In this document: piece by piece, positions 17,651-29,539 of the stretch | Numbering within the stretch: the first letter of the stretch is position 1 | Layout of the letters: the number at the start of each line of letters is the position of its first letter | Assembly (NCBI RefSeq): GCF_036227485.1 | Contig: NZ_CP109479.1 | Coordinates: 8,122,001-8,186,000, forward strand | Length of the DNA stretch: 64,000 nt | Reading direction: 5' to 3' | From: Streptomyces sp. NBC_01451 | GTDB lineage: Bacteria; Actinomycetota; Actinomycetes; Streptomycetales; Streptomycetaceae | The notes under the pieces: model-generated | What the model saw: the letters and a program-made list of their open reading frames with translations, nothing else | Databases searched by the model: none | What the model was told of the DNA's origin: nothing | Made by a program: the position numbers and the translations under genes

Positions 17651-18769
17651 ATGTCGAAACTCGGCACCCTCGGCGCCCGGCTCCACCGCGGCGAGATCGG
17701 CTACGACTTCGTCGGCAAGCGTTTCATCTGGTACGGCATCTCGATCCTGATCACCATCACGGCCATCCTCGGCCTGTCGGTGCGCGGCCTGAACATGGGC
17801 ATCGAGTTCGAGGGCGGTGCCGTCTTCACCATCGAGAAGACCAGCGTCTCGGTGAGTCAGGCCGAGAAGTACGCCGAAGCGGCTTCCGGCCACGACGCGA
17901 TCGTCCAGAAGCTCGGCAAGGACGGCCTGCGCATCCAGGTCGCCACCATCGACACCGGGGCGGCGGACAAGGTCTCGGCGAAGCTCGCCACCGACCTCGG
18001 CATTCCGGAGAAGGACATCACCGGTGAGCTGGTCGGCCCCAGCTGGGGCGATCAGGTCGCGAACAAGGCCTGGCAGGGCCTGGTGATCTTCATGATCCTG
18101 GTCGTGATCTATCTGGCCATCGCCTTCGAGTGGCGCATGGCTCTGGCCGCGCTGGTCGCGCTCATCCACGACATCACCATCACGGTCGGCATCTACGCCC
18201 TCGTCGGCTTCGAGGTGACGCCCGGCACGGTGATCGGTCTGCTGACGATCCTCGGTTACTCGCTCTACGACACGGTCGTCGTCTTCGACAGCCTCAAGGA
18301 GCAGACGAAGGACATCACCAAGCAGACCCGCTGGACCTACAGCGAGATCGCCGACCGGTCGATCAACGGCACCCTGGTCCGCTCCATCAACACCACGGTG
18401 GTCGCGCTCCTCCCGGTCGCCGGCCTGCTGTTCATCGGTGGCGGTGTGCTCGGCGCGGGCATGCTCAACGACATCTCGCTGTCGCTGTTCGTCGGCCTCG
18501 CGGCCGGTGCGTACTCCTCGATCTTCATCGCCACGCCGCTCGTCGCCGACCTCAAGGAGCGCGAGCCGCAGATGAAGGCCCTCAGGAAGCGCGTCCTGGC
18601 CAAGCGGGCCCAGGCCGCGGCCCAGGGTGACGCCCCGGCGGCCCGGGTCAGCGACGAGCAGCCGTACGACGACGAGGACGACGACGCCGCTCCGGCGGTC
18701 GTCGGCCCGCGCAGCCAGCCGGCCTCCCGCAACCGCGGACGTGGCCGGCCCTCGGGGAAGCGCCGATGA
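17651..18769 (+). CDS. secF: Protein translocase subunit SecF
   Basis: 372 residues and six membrane segments. It has the N-terminal GLNMGIEFEGGAVFTIE motif, the TM4 region GLLTILGYSLYDTVVVFDSLKEQ and the C-terminal bundle GMLNDISLSLFVGLAAGAYSSIFIATPL. It partners SecD. The last ~60 residues are a charged, disordered cytosolic tail ending in basic residues. GGAGG precedes the ATG, and the stop overlaps apt (ATGA). Confidence 0.96.
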   Translation: MSKLGTLGARLHRGEIGYDFVGKRFIWYGISILITITAILGLSVRGLNMGIEFEGGAVFTIEKTSVSVSQAEKYAEAASGHDAIVQKLGKDGLRIQVATIDTGAADKVSAKLATDLGIPEKDITGELVGPSWGDQVANKAWQGLVIFMILVVIYLAIAFEWRMALAALVALIHDITITVGIYALVGFEVTPGTVIGLLTILGYSLYDTVVVFDSLKEQTKDITKQTRWTYSEIADRSINGTLVRSINTTVVALLPVAGLLFIGGGVLGAGMLNDISLSLFVGLAAGAYSSIFIATPLVADLKEREPQMKALRKRVLAKRAQAAAQGDAPAARVSDEQPYDDEDDDAAPAVVGPRSQPASRNRGRGRPSGKRR

Positions 18770-19305
18770 CCGCGGTCCAGGAGCTGCTGCTCAGCCGTAT
18801 CCGCGATGTGGCGGACTACCCGGAGCCGGGCGTGATGTTCAAGGACATCACCCCGCTCCTGGCGGACCCCGAGGCGTTCACCGCGCTCACGGACGCCCTG
18901 GCGGACATCGCCGTCCGCAGCGGTGCCACGAAGATCGTCGGCCTGGAGGCCCGCGGCTTCATCCTGGGCGCCCCGGTCGCGGTCCGGGCCGGCCTGGGCT
19001 TCATCCCCGTACGCAAGGCGGGCAAGCTCCCCGGAGCCACGCTCAGCCAGGCGTACGACCTGGAGTACGGCTCCGCCGAGATCGAGGTGCACGCCGAGGA
19101 CCTGAACGCGGGCGACCGCGTCCTGGTGGTCGACGACGTACTGGCCACGGGCGGCACCGCCGAGGCCTCGGTCCAGCTGATCCGGCGGGCCGGCGCGGAG
19201 GTCGCCGGTCTGGCGATCCTCATGGAGCTCGGTTTCCTCGGCGGCCGGCAGCGGCTAGAACCCGTGCTGTCGGGAGCGCTGCTGGAGGCGCTGATCACCG
19301 TCTGA
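18766..19305 (+). CDS. apt: Adenine phosphoribosyltransferase
   Basis: 179-residue purine-salvage enzyme that joins adenine to PRPP to make AMP. The PRPP-binding loop VLVVDDVLATGGTA is clear, as are PGVMFKDITPLLADPEAF and GLEARGFILGAPVA. It is translationally coupled to secF. Linkage secDF-apt-relA is conserved in actinobacteria. Confidence 0.96.
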   Translation: MTAVQELLLSRIRDVADYPEPGVMFKDITPLLADPEAFTALTDALADIAVRSGATKIVGLEARGFILGAPVAVRAGLGFIPVRKAGKLPGATLSQAYDLEYGSAEIEVHAEDLNAGDRVLVVDDVLATGGTAEASVQLIRRAGAEVAGLAILMELGFLGGRQRLEPVLSGALLEALITV

Positions 19306-19344
19306 GGCACCCACAGGGCCGCCTGCGGACACCTGGAGCGGCGG

Positions 19345-19376
19345 AGGCGGGCACCGGAGGAATCCGGTGCCCGCCT
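19345..19376 (+). terminator. Terminator after apt
   Basis: A perfect 13-bp stem (19345-19357 with 19364-19376) with a 6-nt loop, then CTGGCGTTTCTC. It ends the yajC-secDF-apt unit, implying relA has its own promoter in 19377-19496. Confidence 0.8.
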
Positions 19377-19496
19377 CTGGCGTTTCTCCCGTAGAAGGCC
19401 GTCTCAGCGGCCTGGACGCGATGCCGGTGCCCGGGATCGCTACCATGGGGTCTCCGGAGCCTGACCGGGGACCCGGATCGCGCACGAGGAGTCCTC

Positions 19497-22030
<2,534 letters not shown>

Positions 22031-22031
<1 letters not shown>

Positions 22032-22060
22032 GAGCGGCGAGGCCGGGAGCGCGCCGCTCC
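22031..22060 (+). terminator. Hairpin at the relA stop
   Basis: GGAGCGGCG (22031-22039) pairs with CGCCGCTCC (22052-22060), a 9-bp stem starting within the relA stop codon. It is a likely terminator separating relA from the kinase operon. Confidence 0.55.
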
Positions 22061-22132
22061 CATTCGCCCGAACCGGTTGCCCGGCAGCCGATCCGGGCGG
22101 GATGATCGGGCGATCCGGTCTCGGGGGGCGGC

Positions 22133-23467
22133 ATGGCCGATTTACACGTCATCGGTGGTCGGTACGAAATACAGGGACAGCTCGGCGCCGGGGGCATGGG
22201 CAGGGTCTACGAAGCCAGAGACCTGCGCCTGGATCGCCGCGTGGCGGTCAAGGTGCTGCCGACAGGCCTGGGTGCCTCGGCACCGCAGGACCGGTTCCTG
22301 CGTGAAGCCCGTGCGCTGGCGCGGATCAGCCACCCCAACGCTGTCGCCATCCACGATATCGACGTGCACGACGACGCGCCCTACCTGGTCATGGAACTTC
22401 TCGAGGGTGTCGATCTGGCACGCCTGCTCGCTCTCCGCGGCGCACTGCCGCCCGACCTGGTGCGGTCCGTCGCCTCCGGCATGTGCTCGGGCCTGGCCGC
22501 CGTACACAACGCGGGCATGCTGCACCGGGACGTGAAGCCGAGCAACGTCCATCTGACCCGGGAGGGCCGGGTCGTCCTCCAGGACTTCGGCATCGCGCAC
22601 CTCCTGGACTCCGCGCAGACCCATCTGACGTCGACCGGCGCGGTCATCGGCACACCGGTCTACATGGCACCCGAGGCCATCCGGGGCGACCGCGCGGGAC
22701 CGCACTCGGATCTGTACGCCCTTGGCACCTGCATGTACGAGATGCTCACCGGCAGACGCGCCTTCGACGGGGACTCGCCGATGACGATCATCTACCGGGC
22801 CGTGTACGAGGAGGCGCCGTCCCTGCGGGATCTCCCCGGGGTCCCTGACGACCTCGCGGACCTGGCCGGCCGGCTCATGGCGAAGGACCCCGGCCTCAGA
22901 CCCTCCGCCTCCGAGGTGCGGGAGCTGCTGCGCTGCCCGGCCAACGCCACCGAACTCGTCGCCGAGGCCGCGACCGGGGAGTTGCGGGAGAGAGCCGTCC
23001 GCGACTTCGTCCCGGACGGCCTTCCCACCACCGCCACCCTGCTCCTGTTCCGGAGAAGTGAGCTCCGGGAGGCCCTGGGGGAAGGGCAGAGGGCGGCGCG
23101 TGGCCGTACGTCGTCGCCTCCTCCGTCGGAGCCCGGGGTTCACTCCTCCCCGGACGGCGCGCTGGCCCTGAGCAGTGGGACGCTGAGCCAGATCCGGCTC
23201 GGTATCTCCCCGGAAGTGGCGGAGGCGCGCCAGCGCGAGGCTGTCAACCTCGTGCTGCGCGGCTCCCTGGAGGAGGCCGTGGAACTGCTGACCACGGTGG
23301 CGGAGGTATGCCGTGTGTCGCTCGGTGCCACCCATCCGACCACACTGACCTGCCACTACTGGCAGGGAGTCTGCCTGGCCAGGCTTGGAGCCGGAGGAGA
23401 GGCTGTGGCCAAATTCGCCGAAGTCACGGCGGCCGCGTCTCCTGTGAGAACAGGAGAGGGCCTGTGA
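22133..23467 (+). CDS. Soluble Ser/Thr protein kinase with C-terminal TPR-like segment
   Basis: 444 residues. It is a complete Hanks-type kinase: GAGGMGRVYEA loop, catalytic K40, HRDVKPSN (D133), DFG (D151), and GTPVYMAPEAIRG. There is no membrane helix and there are no PASTA repeats, so it is cytoplasmic. Residues ~290-375 are linker, and ~376-440 (LEEAVELLTTVAEVCRVSLGATHPTTLT) resemble one or two TPR helix pairs. Codon 4 is TTA, the bldA-dependent leucine codon. The stop overlaps the next gene's start (GTGA), and all three genes to 24961 are coupled. Its substrate is probably the downstream caspase or EACC1-like protein. Confidence 0.88.
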   Translation: MADLHVIGGRYEIQGQLGAGGMGRVYEARDLRLDRRVAVKVLPTGLGASAPQDRFLREARALARISHPNAVAIHDIDVHDDAPYLVMELLEGVDLARLLALRGALPPDLVRSVASGMCSGLAAVHNAGMLHRDVKPSNVHLTREGRVVLQDFGIAHLLDSAQTHLTSTGAVIGTPVYMAPEAIRGDRAGPHSDLYALGTCMYEMLTGRRAFDGDSPMTIIYRAVYEEAPSLRDLPGVPDDLADLAGRLMAKDPGLRPSASEVRELLRCPANATELVAEAATGELRERAVRDFVPDGLPTTATLLLFRRSELREALGEGQRAARGRTSSPPPSEPGVHSSPDGALALSSGTLSQIRLGISPEVAEARQREAVNLVLRGSLEEAVELLTTVAEVCRVSLGATHPTTLTCHYWQGVCLARLGAGGEAVAKFAEVTAAASPVRTGEGL

Positions 23468-23841
23468 CACCGATCGAGATCCGGGTGCACGACGTCACCG
23501 ACCCGGAGGCCGAACTCCGTTCACTGCTCCGGTGGCTGACGGCGGACGAAGACGTCGGTCCGGCGGTCCACGGCACGCTCGCCGGTTCCGAGCCCGCACG
23601 TCCGGATCACCTGGGCACGCTCATCGACATCATCTCCCTCGTCGTGAGCGGCACACTCTCCGGAGCCCAACTGGCCTTCGCCGTCGGCGAGTGGAGAGCC
23701 CACCGGCGGGGTGCCCCGAGGGTGACCCTGCGCAAGGGCGGACTCGAGGTCGAGGTCGACGGACGCGACACGGAGGCGCTGCGCAGGATCACCGAGTTGC
23801 TGGAGAGCGAGGAGCGGCCCGGTGGCGGCGGAACTGCCTGA
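23464..23841 (+). CDS. EACC1-like adaptor (effector-associated constant component)
   Basis: 125-residue protein. An N-terminal IEIRVHDVTDPEAELRSLLRWL-type strand-helix unit is followed by a hydrophobic amphipathic segment (LGTLIDIISLVVSGTLSGAQ). A C-terminal pair of strands ends in a helix (RVTLRKGGLEVEVDGRD, then RRITELLES). This layout matches the small EACC1 family, known as a constant partner of variable effectors in actinobacterial NTP-dependent conflict systems. The assignment is from remembered family pattern, not a search. It overlaps the kinase by 4 nt and the caspase gene by 20 nt. Confidence 0.65.
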   Translation: MTPIEIRVHDVTDPEAELRSLLRWLTADEDVGPAVHGTLAGSEPARPDHLGTLIDIISLVVSGTLSGAQLAFAVGEWRAHRRGAPRVTLRKGGLEVEVDGRDTEALRRITELLESEERPGGGGTA

Positions 23842-24961
23842 CCCCTCGGCCTCGGCCGCCGTCCTCATCGGAACCTCGGGCTACGCGCACCTGGCACATC
23901 TCCCCGCCGTGGCGACCAACCTCACCGATCTGGGAACCGCCCTCCAGGACGCGACGGTGTGGGGGCTGCCGCACGCCCACACACTCACCGTGACCGAACC
24001 GGAGAACCCCGCCGCACTCCTCGACCCTGTCTACGCCGCGGGGGAGCGGGCCACGGACACCCTGCTGGTGTACTACTGCGGTCACGGGCTCAGGGACTCC
24101 GAGTCCGCCGACCTCTACCTCGCCCTGACCGGATCCAGGGAGGGCGCCGGATACACGGCGGTCGAGTACCGGCACCTGCGTACAGCCATCCTCGCCTCCT
24201 CGGCCCGCCGGAAGATCGTGGTTCTGGACTGCTGTTTCAGCGGCCGGGCGGCACGCACGCTCGCGGGCCCCAACGCGCTGGCCGCGCAGGCCGGGATCGA
24301 GGGCGCCTACGTGCTGACCGCTTCCCCGAAGGACCACGTGGCCCTCGCCCCCGAAGGGGAGCGGTACACGGCGTTCACCGCCGAGCTGCTGCACGTGCTG
24401 AACAAGGGCGTACCCGACGCGCCCGAGACCCTCGACCTGGAAACGCTCTACCGGGCTGTGGACAACCGGCTGGGTGCGAAGAACCGTCCGCGCCCCCAGC
24501 GCAGCCAGGAGAACGACGTCGGCCTCCTCCCGCTGGTGCGCAACCGCGCACGGGCCTCTCGCCGCGCGCCGGCCGGACCCGTGATCGACGCCGAGGTCGA
24601 GGCGGCGATGATCTCCTCGGGACTGCAGCTCGCCCGCCTGCTCAGATCCGTGGGCCGCAGCCGCGACGCCCTGCCCGTGCTACGGATGATCCTCCAGAGC
24701 CGTGTCCCGGACGCCGACGGCGACAGCGTCACCGTCCACCTGGAACTGGCCGAGCTGCTCACCGAGTCCGGCCAGGACCGCCAGGCCATCGAGGTACTCG
24801 AAGGAGCCTTCCAGCTGACCCACAAGAGGTTCGGCCCCGAAGCCGTCACCGTATGCCGAAGACTGGCCGAACTGCTGCAGTCTGCCGGCAACCACAGCCA
24901 GGCCTGCGAGGTGCTCCGGCACGCGCTCGACACCCAGGAGCGGGGCGTCCGGCCCCTGTGA
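23822..24961 (+). CDS. Caspase-like protease (peptidase C14) with TPR domain
   Basis: 379 residues. The N-terminal caspase/metacaspase fold (~10-230) has the catalytic dyad His88 in YYCGHG and Cys138 in DCCFSG. It also has the caspase-type first strand SAAVLIGTSGY. Residues ~255-375 carry TPR-like repeats (GLQLARLLRSVGRSRDALPVL, LAELLTESGQDRQAIEVLEGAF, LAELLQSAGNHSQACEVLRHAL). The GTG at 23822 follows GAGGAG and lies inside the preceding gene. No secretion signal, so it acts in the cytoplasm, probably as the effector of the operon. Both catalytic residues are intact. Confidence 0.88.
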   Translation: MAAELPDPSASAAVLIGTSGYAHLAHLPAVATNLTDLGTALQDATVWGLPHAHTLTVTEPENPAALLDPVYAAGERATDTLLVYYCGHGLRDSESADLYLALTGSREGAGYTAVEYRHLRTAILASSARRKIVVLDCCFSGRAARTLAGPNALAAQAGIEGAYVLTASPKDHVALAPEGERYTAFTAELLHVLNKGVPDAPETLDLETLYRAVDNRLGAKNRPRPQRSQENDVGLLPLVRNRARASRRAPAGPVIDAEVEAAMISSGLQLARLLRSVGRSRDALPVLRMILQSRVPDADGDSVTVHLELAELLTESGQDRQAIEVLEGAFQLTHKRFGPEAVTVCRRLAELLQSAGNHSQACEVLRHALDTQERGVRPL

Positions 24962-24994
24962 GGAGAACCGGCCGGGGCACCGTGGGAACCGGCA

Positions 24995-25025
24995 GGCCCC
25001 GCCGCTCGACACGAGCAGCGGGGCC
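24995..25025. terminator. Bidirectional terminator between the caspase and DUF349 genes
   Basis: GGCCCCGCCGCTCG pairs with GAGCAGCGGGGCC (one mismatch) around a short ACAC loop. It sits between convergent genes and can end both transcripts. Confidence 0.65.
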
Positions 25026-25064
25026 CAGGAAGGACGGGTGCCTTCGGCGGTCCAGCCGTGGGGT

Positions 25065-26294
25065 CTAGCCGCCGAACTCCTGAAGTCCCTTGAGCGCCTG
25101 GTCCAGCAGCGCCTGACGGCCGTCCAGCTCCTTCTGGAGCTTGTCGGCCCTGGCGTTGTTGCCCTGCGCCCGGGCGGCCTCGATCTGACCCGCGAGCTTG
25201 TCCACGGCCGCCTGGAGCTGACCGGTCAGACCCTCGGCACGTGCGCGTGCCTCCGGGTTCGTCCGGCGCCACTCGGTCTCCTCTGACTCCTGGAGGGCCC
25301 GCTCGACCGTGTGCATACGGCCCTCGACCTTCGGCCGCGAGTCCCGCGGCACATGGCCGATGGCCTCCCAGCGCTCGTTGATCGAACGGAAGGCGGCCCG
25401 CGCCGCCTTCAGGTCCGTGATCGGCAGGAGCTTCTCGGCCTCCTCGGCCAGCTCCTCCTTGAGCTTGAGGTTCTCGGTCTGCTCCGCGTCCCGCTCGGCG
25501 AAGACCGAGCTGCGCGCGGCGAAGAACACGTCCTGGGCGCCGCGGAAGCGGTTCCACAGGTCGTCCTCGTGCTCGCGCTGGGCGCGGCCCGCGGCCTTCC
25601 AGTCCGTCATCAGCTCGCGGTAGCGCGCCGCCGTCGGACCCCAGTCGGTCGACGCCGACAGCCCCTCGGCCTCGGCGACCAGCTTCTCCTTGGCCTTGCG
25701 GGCGTCCTCGCGCTGCGCGTCCAGGGACGCGAAGTGCGCCTTGCGGCGCTTGGAGAACGCCGAGCGGGCGTGCGAGAAGCGGTGCCACAGCTCGTCGTCC
25801 GACTTCCGGTCGAGCCGGGGCAGCCCCTTCCAGGTGTCCACCAGCGCGCGCAGCCGCTCACCGGCGGACCGCCACTGGTCGGACTGCGCCAGCTCCTCCG
25901 CCTCGACGACCAGCGCCTCCTTGGCGCCCCGCGCCTCGTCGGACTGCTTGGCCCGCTGCTGCTTGCGCTCCTCGCGGCGGGTCTCGACGGTCTCGACGAG
26001 CTTGTCCAGCCGGACCTTCAGCGAGGCCAGATCGCCGACCGCGTGGTGGGCGTCCACCTGCTCGCGGATGTGGTCGATCGCCGCCTGGGCGTCCTTCGCG
26101 GACAGATCGGTGGTCTTGACTCGCTTTTCGAGGAGGCCGATCTCGACAACCAGGCCCTCGTACTTGCGCTCGAAGTAGGCCAGCGCCTCCTCTGGGGAGC
26201 CGGCCTGCCAGGAACCGACGACCTGCTCACCGTCGGCAGTACGCACGTACACGGTCCCCGTCTCGTCGACGCGGCCCCACGGGTCGCTGCTCAC
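25065..26294 (-). CDS. DUF349 coiled-coil protein
   Basis: 409 residues, cytoplasmic and highly charged. At least three DUF349 units are visible, each with a W-x(6-10)-[FW]-RxAxxxFF-type helix: KGLPRLDRKSDDELWHRFSHARSAF, AAGRAQREHEDDLWNRFRGAQDVFF and ERWEAIGHVPRDSRPKVEGRM. The remainder is predicted long helix and coiled coil. Its function is unknown. The GTG at 26294 has GGAGGAGG upstream. It is a normal member of the relA-hisS interval in Streptomyces. Confidence 0.85.
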   Translation of the reverse strand: MSSDPWGRVDETGTVYVRTADGEQVVGSWQAGSPEEALAYFERKYEGLVVEIGLLEKRVKTTDLSAKDAQAAIDHIREQVDAHHAVGDLASLKVRLDKLVETVETRREERKQQRAKQSDEARGAKEALVVEAEELAQSDQWRSAGERLRALVDTWKGLPRLDRKSDDELWHRFSHARSAFSKRRKAHFASLDAQREDARKAKEKLVAEAEGLSASTDWGPTAARYRELMTDWKAAGRAQREHEDDLWNRFRGAQDVFFAARSSVFAERDAEQTENLKLKEELAEEAEKLLPITDLKAARAAFRSINERWEAIGHVPRDSRPKVEGRMHTVERALQESEETEWRRTNPEARARAEGLTGQLQAAVDKLAGQIEAARAQGNNARADKLQKELDGRQALLDQALKGLQEFGG

Positions 26295-26428
26295 AGCGCC
26301 TCCTCCACATGATGCCTGCGGAGGGCTCTGCACCCCCGGGCATCGTCCACAGTTTCGTCACGGCCAACATAGGCGACCGGCAGGGATGCTGTCCGCATCC
26401 CGCGCGACCGAAGTTTCGCAGTTGGCGG

Positions 26429-27247
26429 TCAGGATTTCGTTACGGTCGCCTTGTTGATCACAACGGTCGCATTCGGTGCGCCGTCGCCCTGTCCCGTGGC
26501 CTCACCGGCCGCGGCGATCTTCTTCAGGACCTTCATGCCCGACGCGGAAATCGTGCCGAACGGTGTGTAGCTGGGCGGAAGCTGGCTGTCCTGGTAGACC
26601 AGGAAGAACTGGCTGCCGCCGGTGTGCGCCTGGCCGGTGTTGGCCATGGCGATCGTGCCCGCCGGGTAGATGTTGTTCTTGAGGGATTTGTCCTTCAGGT
26701 TCTCGTCCGGAATGGTGTAGCCGGGGCCGCCCATGCCGGTGCCCTTGGGGTCACCGCACTGCAGCACGTAGATGCCGTTGGTGGTGAGCCGGTGGCACTT
26801 GGTGTGGTCGAGGTAGCCCTCGCTCGCCAGGAAGTTGAACGAGTTCACCGTGTGCGGGGCCGCGGACGTCTTCAGGGCGATGTCGATGTCGCCGCAGGTC
26901 GTCGCGAGCTTCATTTCGTACTTGGCCGACTTGTCGATGGTCATCGCCGGCTCCTTCTTCCAGCTCAGCGACTTCACCGCCCCCGCCGCCGCCTTCTCGC
27001 AGGGGTCCGGGGCCTTGCTCGGCGATGCGCTCGGAGTGACCTCCGCGCTCGCGTTCGACTTGCTGTCGTCGTTCTTGAAGACCCCGGTCGCATACGACAC
27101 CACGCTGCCCACGACGATCACGCCGAGGACCGACGCGATCACCGAGTTGCGCACGTTCGCCTTGCGCCGCGCGGCAGTACGCCGCTGCTGCTGCCGCAAG
27201 AACTTCTCCCGGGCGAGCTGACGCCGCCGCTGCTCCTGGGTGACCAC
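26429..27247 (-). CDS. Membrane-anchored cyclophilin-type peptidyl-prolyl isomerase
   Basis: 272 residues. A basic cytoplasmic N-terminus and one membrane helix (VIASVLGVIVVGSVVSYATGVF) are followed by a Ser/Pro linker and an extracytoplasmic cyclophilin domain (~110-265). The domain has THKxHRL-like TKCHRL, AMANTGQAHTGGSQFFLVYQ and PFGTISASGMKVLKKI. The usual active-site Arg block F-H-R-V reads CHRLTTN, a form common in actinobacterial PpiA-type proteins. The GTG at 27247 follows GAGGAGAG. It is transcribed divergently from the MBL gene. Confidence 0.9.
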   Translation of the reverse strand: MVTQEQRRRQLAREKFLRQQQRRTAARRKANVRNSVIASVLGVIVVGSVVSYATGVFKNDDSKSNASAEVTPSASPSKAPDPCEKAAAGAVKSLSWKKEPAMTIDKSAKYEMKLATTCGDIDIALKTSAAPHTVNSFNFLASEGYLDHTKCHRLTTNGIYVLQCGDPKGTGMGGPGYTIPDENLKDKSLKNNIYPAGTIAMANTGQAHTGGSQFFLVYQDSQLPPSYTPFGTISASGMKVLKKIAAAGEATGQGDGAPNATVVINKATVTKS

Positions 27248-27425
27248 CGGGTTCTCTCCTCATGCGTCTCGTACGTCAACTGGGGCGCGTGCGTCTTGTG
27301 TGCCGATCGCCTGCGTGTGCCCCGTACCGTATATGGGTTCGCTGAGGAAACGGCAGCGCCGGTAGGCTCTGCGTCACTGCCATCCGCCCCGTACGACCAC
27401 GTACGCCACAAATCGAAGGACGATC

Positions 27426-28148
27426 GTGCTCATTGCCGGGTTCCCGGCCGGCGCCTGGGGGACGAACTGTTATCTCGTCGCCCCCGGCGCCGGTGAGGAG
27501 TGCGTGATCATCGACCCGGGCCACCAGGCCGCCGAGGGAGTCGAGGAGACGCTGAGGAAGCATCGGCTCAAGCCCGTCGCGGTCGTCCTCACCCATGGCC
27601 ACCTCGATCATGTGGCCTCGGTCGTCCCGGTGTGCGGCGCGCACGGTGTCCCGGCGTGGATCCACCCCGACGACCGCTACATGATGAGCGACCCGGAGAA
27701 GGCCCTCGGCCGTTCCATCGGGATGCCGCTGCTGGGCGAGTTGACCATCGGCGAACCGGACGACGTCAAGGAGCTCACGGACGGCGCGCGGCTGGAACTG
27801 GCGGGACTGGAACTGAGCGTGGCGCACGCGCCGGGCCATACCAAGGGGTCGGTGACGTTCAGGATGCCCGAGACCACGGACATCCCGTCCGTGTTCTTCT
27901 CGGGCGACCTGCTCTTCGCCGGCTCCATCGGACGCACCGACCTGCCCGGCGGTGACATGGCCGAGATGCTCGACTCGCTGGCACGGGTGTGCCTGCCGCT
28001 CGACGACTCGACCGTGGTGCTGTCCGGCCACGGCGCCCAGACGACCATCGGCCAGGAGCGCGCCACCAACCCGTACCTGCGGCAGGTGGCGGCCGGCCTT
28101 CAAGATCGCGGCGAGGGATCGAACCCCCCTCACCGACGAGGAATGTGA
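27426..28148 (+). CDS. Metallo-beta-lactamase-fold hydrolase (glyoxalase II-like)
   Basis: 240 residues with the dinuclear-zinc motif THGHLDH (~residue 59). Later ligands are in [28 protein letters not shown] and [14 protein letters not shown], a pattern typical of hydroxyacylglutathione hydrolase-like proteins. Streptomyces use mycothiol rather than glutathione, so a thioester of another thiol is a likelier substrate; this is inference. It lies 13 nt upstream of hisS, a conserved pairing in actinobacteria. Confidence 0.88.
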   Translation: MLIAGFPAGAWGTNCYLVAPGAGEECVIIDPGHQAAEGVEETLRKHRLKPVAVVLTHGHLDHVASVVPVCGAHGVPAWIHPDDRYMMSDPEKALGRSIGMPLLGELTIGEPDDVKELTDGARLELAGLELSVAHAPGHTKGSVTFRMPETTDIPSVFFSGDLLFAGSIGRTDLPGGDMAEMLDSLARVCLPLDDSTVVLSGHGAQTTIGQERATNPYLRQVAAGLQDRGEGSNPPHRRGM

Positions 28149-28161
28149 CGAGATACCTCCC

Positions 28162-29424
28162 GTGAGCACCTTCAAGGCCCCCAAGGGCACCTACGACCTG
28201 ATCCCGCCGGAGAGCGCGAAGTTCCTGGCGGTGCGGGAAGCCATCGCGGCCCCGCTGCGCAACTCCGGCTACGGCTACATCGAGACGCCCGGCTTCGAGA
28301 ACGTCGAGCTGTTCGCCCGGGGCGTCGGTGAGTCGACGGACATCGTGACGAAGGAGATGTACGCCTTCGAGACCAAGGGCGGCGACAGGCTGGCCCTGCG
28401 CCCCGAGGGCACGGCGTCGGTCCTGCGCGCGGCGCTGGAGGCCAACCTCCACAAGCTGGGCAACCTCCCCGTCAAGCTCTGGTACTCGGGCTCGTACTAC
28501 CGCTACGAGCGTCCCCAGAAGGGCCGTTACCGTCACTTCTCGCAGGTGGGCGCCGAGGCGATCGGCGCGGAGGATCCGGCGCTGGACGCCGAGCTGATCA
28601 TCCTGGCGGACCAGGCGTACCGCACGCTGGGCCTCAGGAACTTCCGCATCCTGCTCAACTCGCTGGGCGACAAGGAGTGCCGGCCGGTCTACCGGGCGGC
28701 ACTGCAGGACTTCCTCCGGGGCCTCGACCTGGACGAGGAGACGCTGCGCCGGGCCGACATCAACCCGCTGCGGGTGCTGGACGACAAGCGGGACGACGTC
28801 CAGAAGCAGCTGGTGGGAGCGCCCCTGCTGCGGGACTACCTCTGCGACGCCTGCAAGGCGTACCACGAGGAGGTCCGCGAGCTGATCACCGAGGCGGGCG
28901 TCGCCTTCGAGGACGACCCGAAGCTGGTCCGCGGCCTCGACTACTACACCCGGACGACCTTCGAGTTCGTCCACGACGGACTGGGCTCGCAGTCCGCGGT
29001 GGGCGGCGGCGGGCGCTACGACGGCCTGTCCGAGATGCTCGGCGGTCCCGCGCTGCCGTCGGTGGGCTGGGCGCTGGGCGTCGACCGTACGGTGCTGGCG
29101 CTTGAGGCGGAGGGGGTCGAGCTCGAACTCCCCTCCGCGACAAGCGTGTTCGCGGTGCCGCTGGGCGAGGAGGCTCGCCGGGTGCTGTTCGCGAAGGTCA
29201 CGGAGCTGCGCAGGGTGGGGGTCGCGGCGGACTTCTCGTACGGTGCGAAAGGGCTCAAGGGCGCGATGAAGAACGCGAACCGCAGTGGGGCGCGTTACAC
29301 GATCGTCGCCGGTGAGCGGGACCTCGCGGAGGGCGTGGTTCAGCTGAAGGACATGGAGTCCGGGGAGCAGACGGCGGTCGGCGTGAACGAGATCGTGGCG
29401 GAACTGGAGTCGAGGCTGGGCTGA
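28162..29424 (+). CDS. hisS: Histidyl-tRNA synthetase
   Basis: 420-residue class II synthetase. It has motif 1 near the start ([14 protein letters not shown]), motif 2 ([19 protein letters not shown]), the His-specific [15 protein letters not shown] and motif 3 ([15 protein letters not shown]). A C-terminal anticodon-binding domain follows ([19 protein letters not shown]). The GTG at 28162 is 13 nt after the MBL gene stop and has a weak ribosome site, suggesting coupling to upstream translation. Confidence 0.96.
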   Translation: MSTFKAPKGTYDLIPPESAKFLAVREAIAAPLRNSGYGYIETPGFENVELFARGVGESTDIVTKEMYAFETKGGDRLALRPEGTASVLRAALEANLHKLGNLPVKLWYSGSYYRYERPQKGRYRHFSQVGAEAIGAEDPALDAELIILADQAYRTLGLRNFRILLNSLGDKECRPVYRAALQDFLRGLDLDEETLRRADINPLRVLDDKRDDVQKQLVGAPLLRDYLCDACKAYHEEVRELITEAGVAFEDDPKLVRGLDYYTRTTFEFVHDGLGSQSAVGGGGRYDGLSEMLGGPALPSVGWALGVDRTVLALEAEGVELELPSATSVFAVPLGEEARRVLFAKVTELRRVGVAADFSYGAKGLKGAMKNANRSGARYTIVAGERDLAEGVVQLKDMESGEQTAVGVNEIVAELESRLG

Positions 29425-29472
29425 GGCGCCGGGGTTCTCCCGCCCTCGCCGCCCCTACCCGTCCCATCCGTC

Positions 29473-29539
29473 CGGGGGCGCAGCCCCGGACCCGGCTCCG
29501 GCCCTGAAGGGGCCTCGTCCTCAAACGCCGGACGGGCTG
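29473..29539 (-). repeat. Dispersed intergenic repeat, copy 3 (minus orientation)
   Basis: The minus strand reads CAGCCCGTCCGGCGTTTGAG, then GACGAGGCC and a GGGGCTGCGCCCC-type hairpin tail. It lies 48 nt after hisS in inverted orientation. The flank GCCGCCCCTACCCGTCCC matches the outer flank of copy 4. Confidence 0.8.

Noticed and set aside
15160..17667. 835-residue open frame antisense to yajC-secD
   Set aside because: Same cause: low third-position information opposite a GC-rich gene, and no recognisable domain.
22133..23467. PknB-type receptor kinase
   Set aside because: No membrane helix and no PASTA repeats; the C-terminus is soluble and TPR-like.
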